From Flavobacteriales bacterium (lineage in GTDB: Bacteria > Bacteroidota > Bacteroidia > Flavobacteriales > UBA7312), in NCBI GenBank assembly GCA_002862585.1, contig PKDP01000066.1:1-7148 (forward strand): a stretch of DNA of 7,148 bases, read 5' to 3'. The notes beneath the pieces were generated by a model. That model was not told the origin of the DNA and did not search any database. It was given only the letters and a program-made list of their open reading frames with translations. Shown here piece by piece: positions 6,925-7,148 of the stretch (positions are counted from its first letter, which is position 1; each line of letters begins with the position of its first letter). Both the position numbers and the translations under genes were made by a program.

Positions 6925-6952
6925 TAGCGAATCATTGAATGCTTATTCGCTA
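6925..6952. repeat. 8-base inverted repeat in the lipoprotein/proS spacer
   Basis: TAGCGAAT (6925-6932) is exactly complementary, inverted, to ATTCGCTA (6945-6952). Inside the 12-base loop is a smaller CATT-G-AATG symmetry (6933-6941). It lies 18 bases upstream of the lipoprotein start codon, and its loop holds the TTG proposed as the proS -33 element. It could be an operator or a leader hairpin in the lipoprotein mRNA. No T-run follows on either strand, which argues against a terminator. Confidence 0.5.
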
Positions 6953-6967
6953 AAAAGTTTAATTTTG
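6935..6967 (+). promoter_or_regulatory. Candidate proS promoter (-33 TTG and -7 TAATTTTG)
   Basis: TAATTTTG (6960-6967) is a perfect TAnnTTTG match, and TTG (6935-6937) lies 22 bases upstream, close to the usual Bacteroidota spacing of about 20. The proS ATG is 57 bases downstream, giving a leader of roughly 50 bases. This is the best-supported promoter in the window because both elements are present. Confidence 0.5.
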
Positions 6968-6993
6968 TCATACTTATAACGCACAATCAAGTG

Positions 6994-7001
6994 CAAAATT
7001 A
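6994..7001 (-). promoter_or_regulatory. Candidate -7 element for the lipoprotein/barrel unit
   Basis: On the minus strand this reads TAATTTTG, identical to the plus-strand element at 6960-6967. It lies 87 bases upstream of the lipoprotein ATG, so a message would have a leader of about 80 bases containing the 6925-6952 inverted repeat. I find no well-spaced minus-strand -33 TTG, so this is weaker than the proS candidate. Confidence 0.35.
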
Positions 7002-7024
7002 CAAACAAACTTTCAATATAAAAA

Positions 7025-7148
7025 ATGGCAAAAAATTTCACTAGTCGAGCTGAGGATTACTCGAAATGGTACAATGAATTAGTGGTTAAAGCAGATTTAG
7101 CTGAAAATTCTGGTGTGAGAGGATGTATGGTTATCAAGCCTTACGGCT
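7025..7148 (+). CDS. proS: Prolyl-tRNA synthetase, first 41 codons only
   Basis: This class II aminoacyl-tRNA synthetase attaches proline to tRNA(Pro) in the cytoplasm. The visible N-terminus, with FTSRAEDYSKWYNELV (5-20), VKADLAENSGVRG (21-33) and CMVIKPYG (34-41), closely matches the start of the archaeal/eukaryotic-like ProRS type that is usual in Bacteroidota, as opposed to the long bacterial type with an editing insertion. The catalytic motifs and C-terminal domain lie beyond the right edge, so their integrity cannot be judged. The start is the ATG directly before the conserved block; the preceding bases are A-rich with no Shine-Dalgarno. The gene is divergent from the lipoprotein gene across a 118-base spacer. 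Confidence 0.95.
   Translation, partial: MAKNFTSRAEDYSKWYNELVVKADLAENSGVRGCMVIKPYG

Noticed and set aside
6925..6952. Inverted repeat considered as an intrinsic terminator
   Set aside because: The loop is 12 bases, the stem is only eight pairs, no T-run follows on either strand, and it sits between divergent gene starts where no transcript should end.
6970..7024. Leader of proS considered as a riboswitch or T-box
   Set aside because: The leader is only about 50 bases, has no T-box or specifier-loop sequence, and T-boxes are not expected in this phylum.

Overview
The window looks like a chromosomal segment of a Bacteroidota bacterium, most likely a flavobacterium-like marine or aquatic lineage. 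Four observations support this. The DNA is strongly A+T-rich. The genes lack clear Shine-Dalgarno sequences. Several intergenic sites match the Bacteroidota -7 promoter element TAnnTTTG. The gene content (lipid A kinase, Nif3-like protein with a zinc-ribbon partner, a FadL-type barrel, and a ProRS whose N-terminus resembles the archaeal/eukaryotic-like type) fits that phylum. No mobile element, CRISPR array, tRNA or rRNA gene was seen.

Layout from left to right. At 1-935 (minus) lies the 5' part of lpxK, which runs off the left edge. A 69-base A/T-rich divergent spacer follows. A plus-strand pair then occupies 1005-2866: a Nif3-like dinuclear-metal protein and a coiled-coil/C4 zinc-ribbon protein, sharing one base (TAATG). 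A strong intrinsic terminator at 2891-2919 directly abuts the start codon of a secreted TPR protein (2920-4395). That gene meets a minus-strand FadL/OmpP1-like outer-membrane barrel gene (4392-5867) tail to tail, the two stop codons sharing one CTAG. Seven bases upstream of the barrel gene, and in the same transcription unit, is a gene for a His/Tyr-rich putative lipoprotein (5875-6906). A 118-base spacer with two oppositely directed promoter-like elements and an inverted repeat separates it from proS, of which only the first 41 codons are present (7025-7148, plus).

How the genes relate. lpxK makes lipid A for the outer membrane, and the right-hand minus-strand unit encodes envelope proteins (a probable lipoprotein and a barrel) that are probably co-expressed. 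The Nif3-like and zinc-ribbon proteins are a widely co-occurring pair whose joint role is unresolved. The TPR protein is probably periplasmic or exported and has no assigned function. Most of the window is ordinary core genome. The less explained parts are the His/Tyr-rich lipoprotein paired with the barrel, and the compact signal overlaps: terminator against start codon, face-to-face promoters, and shared stop codons.
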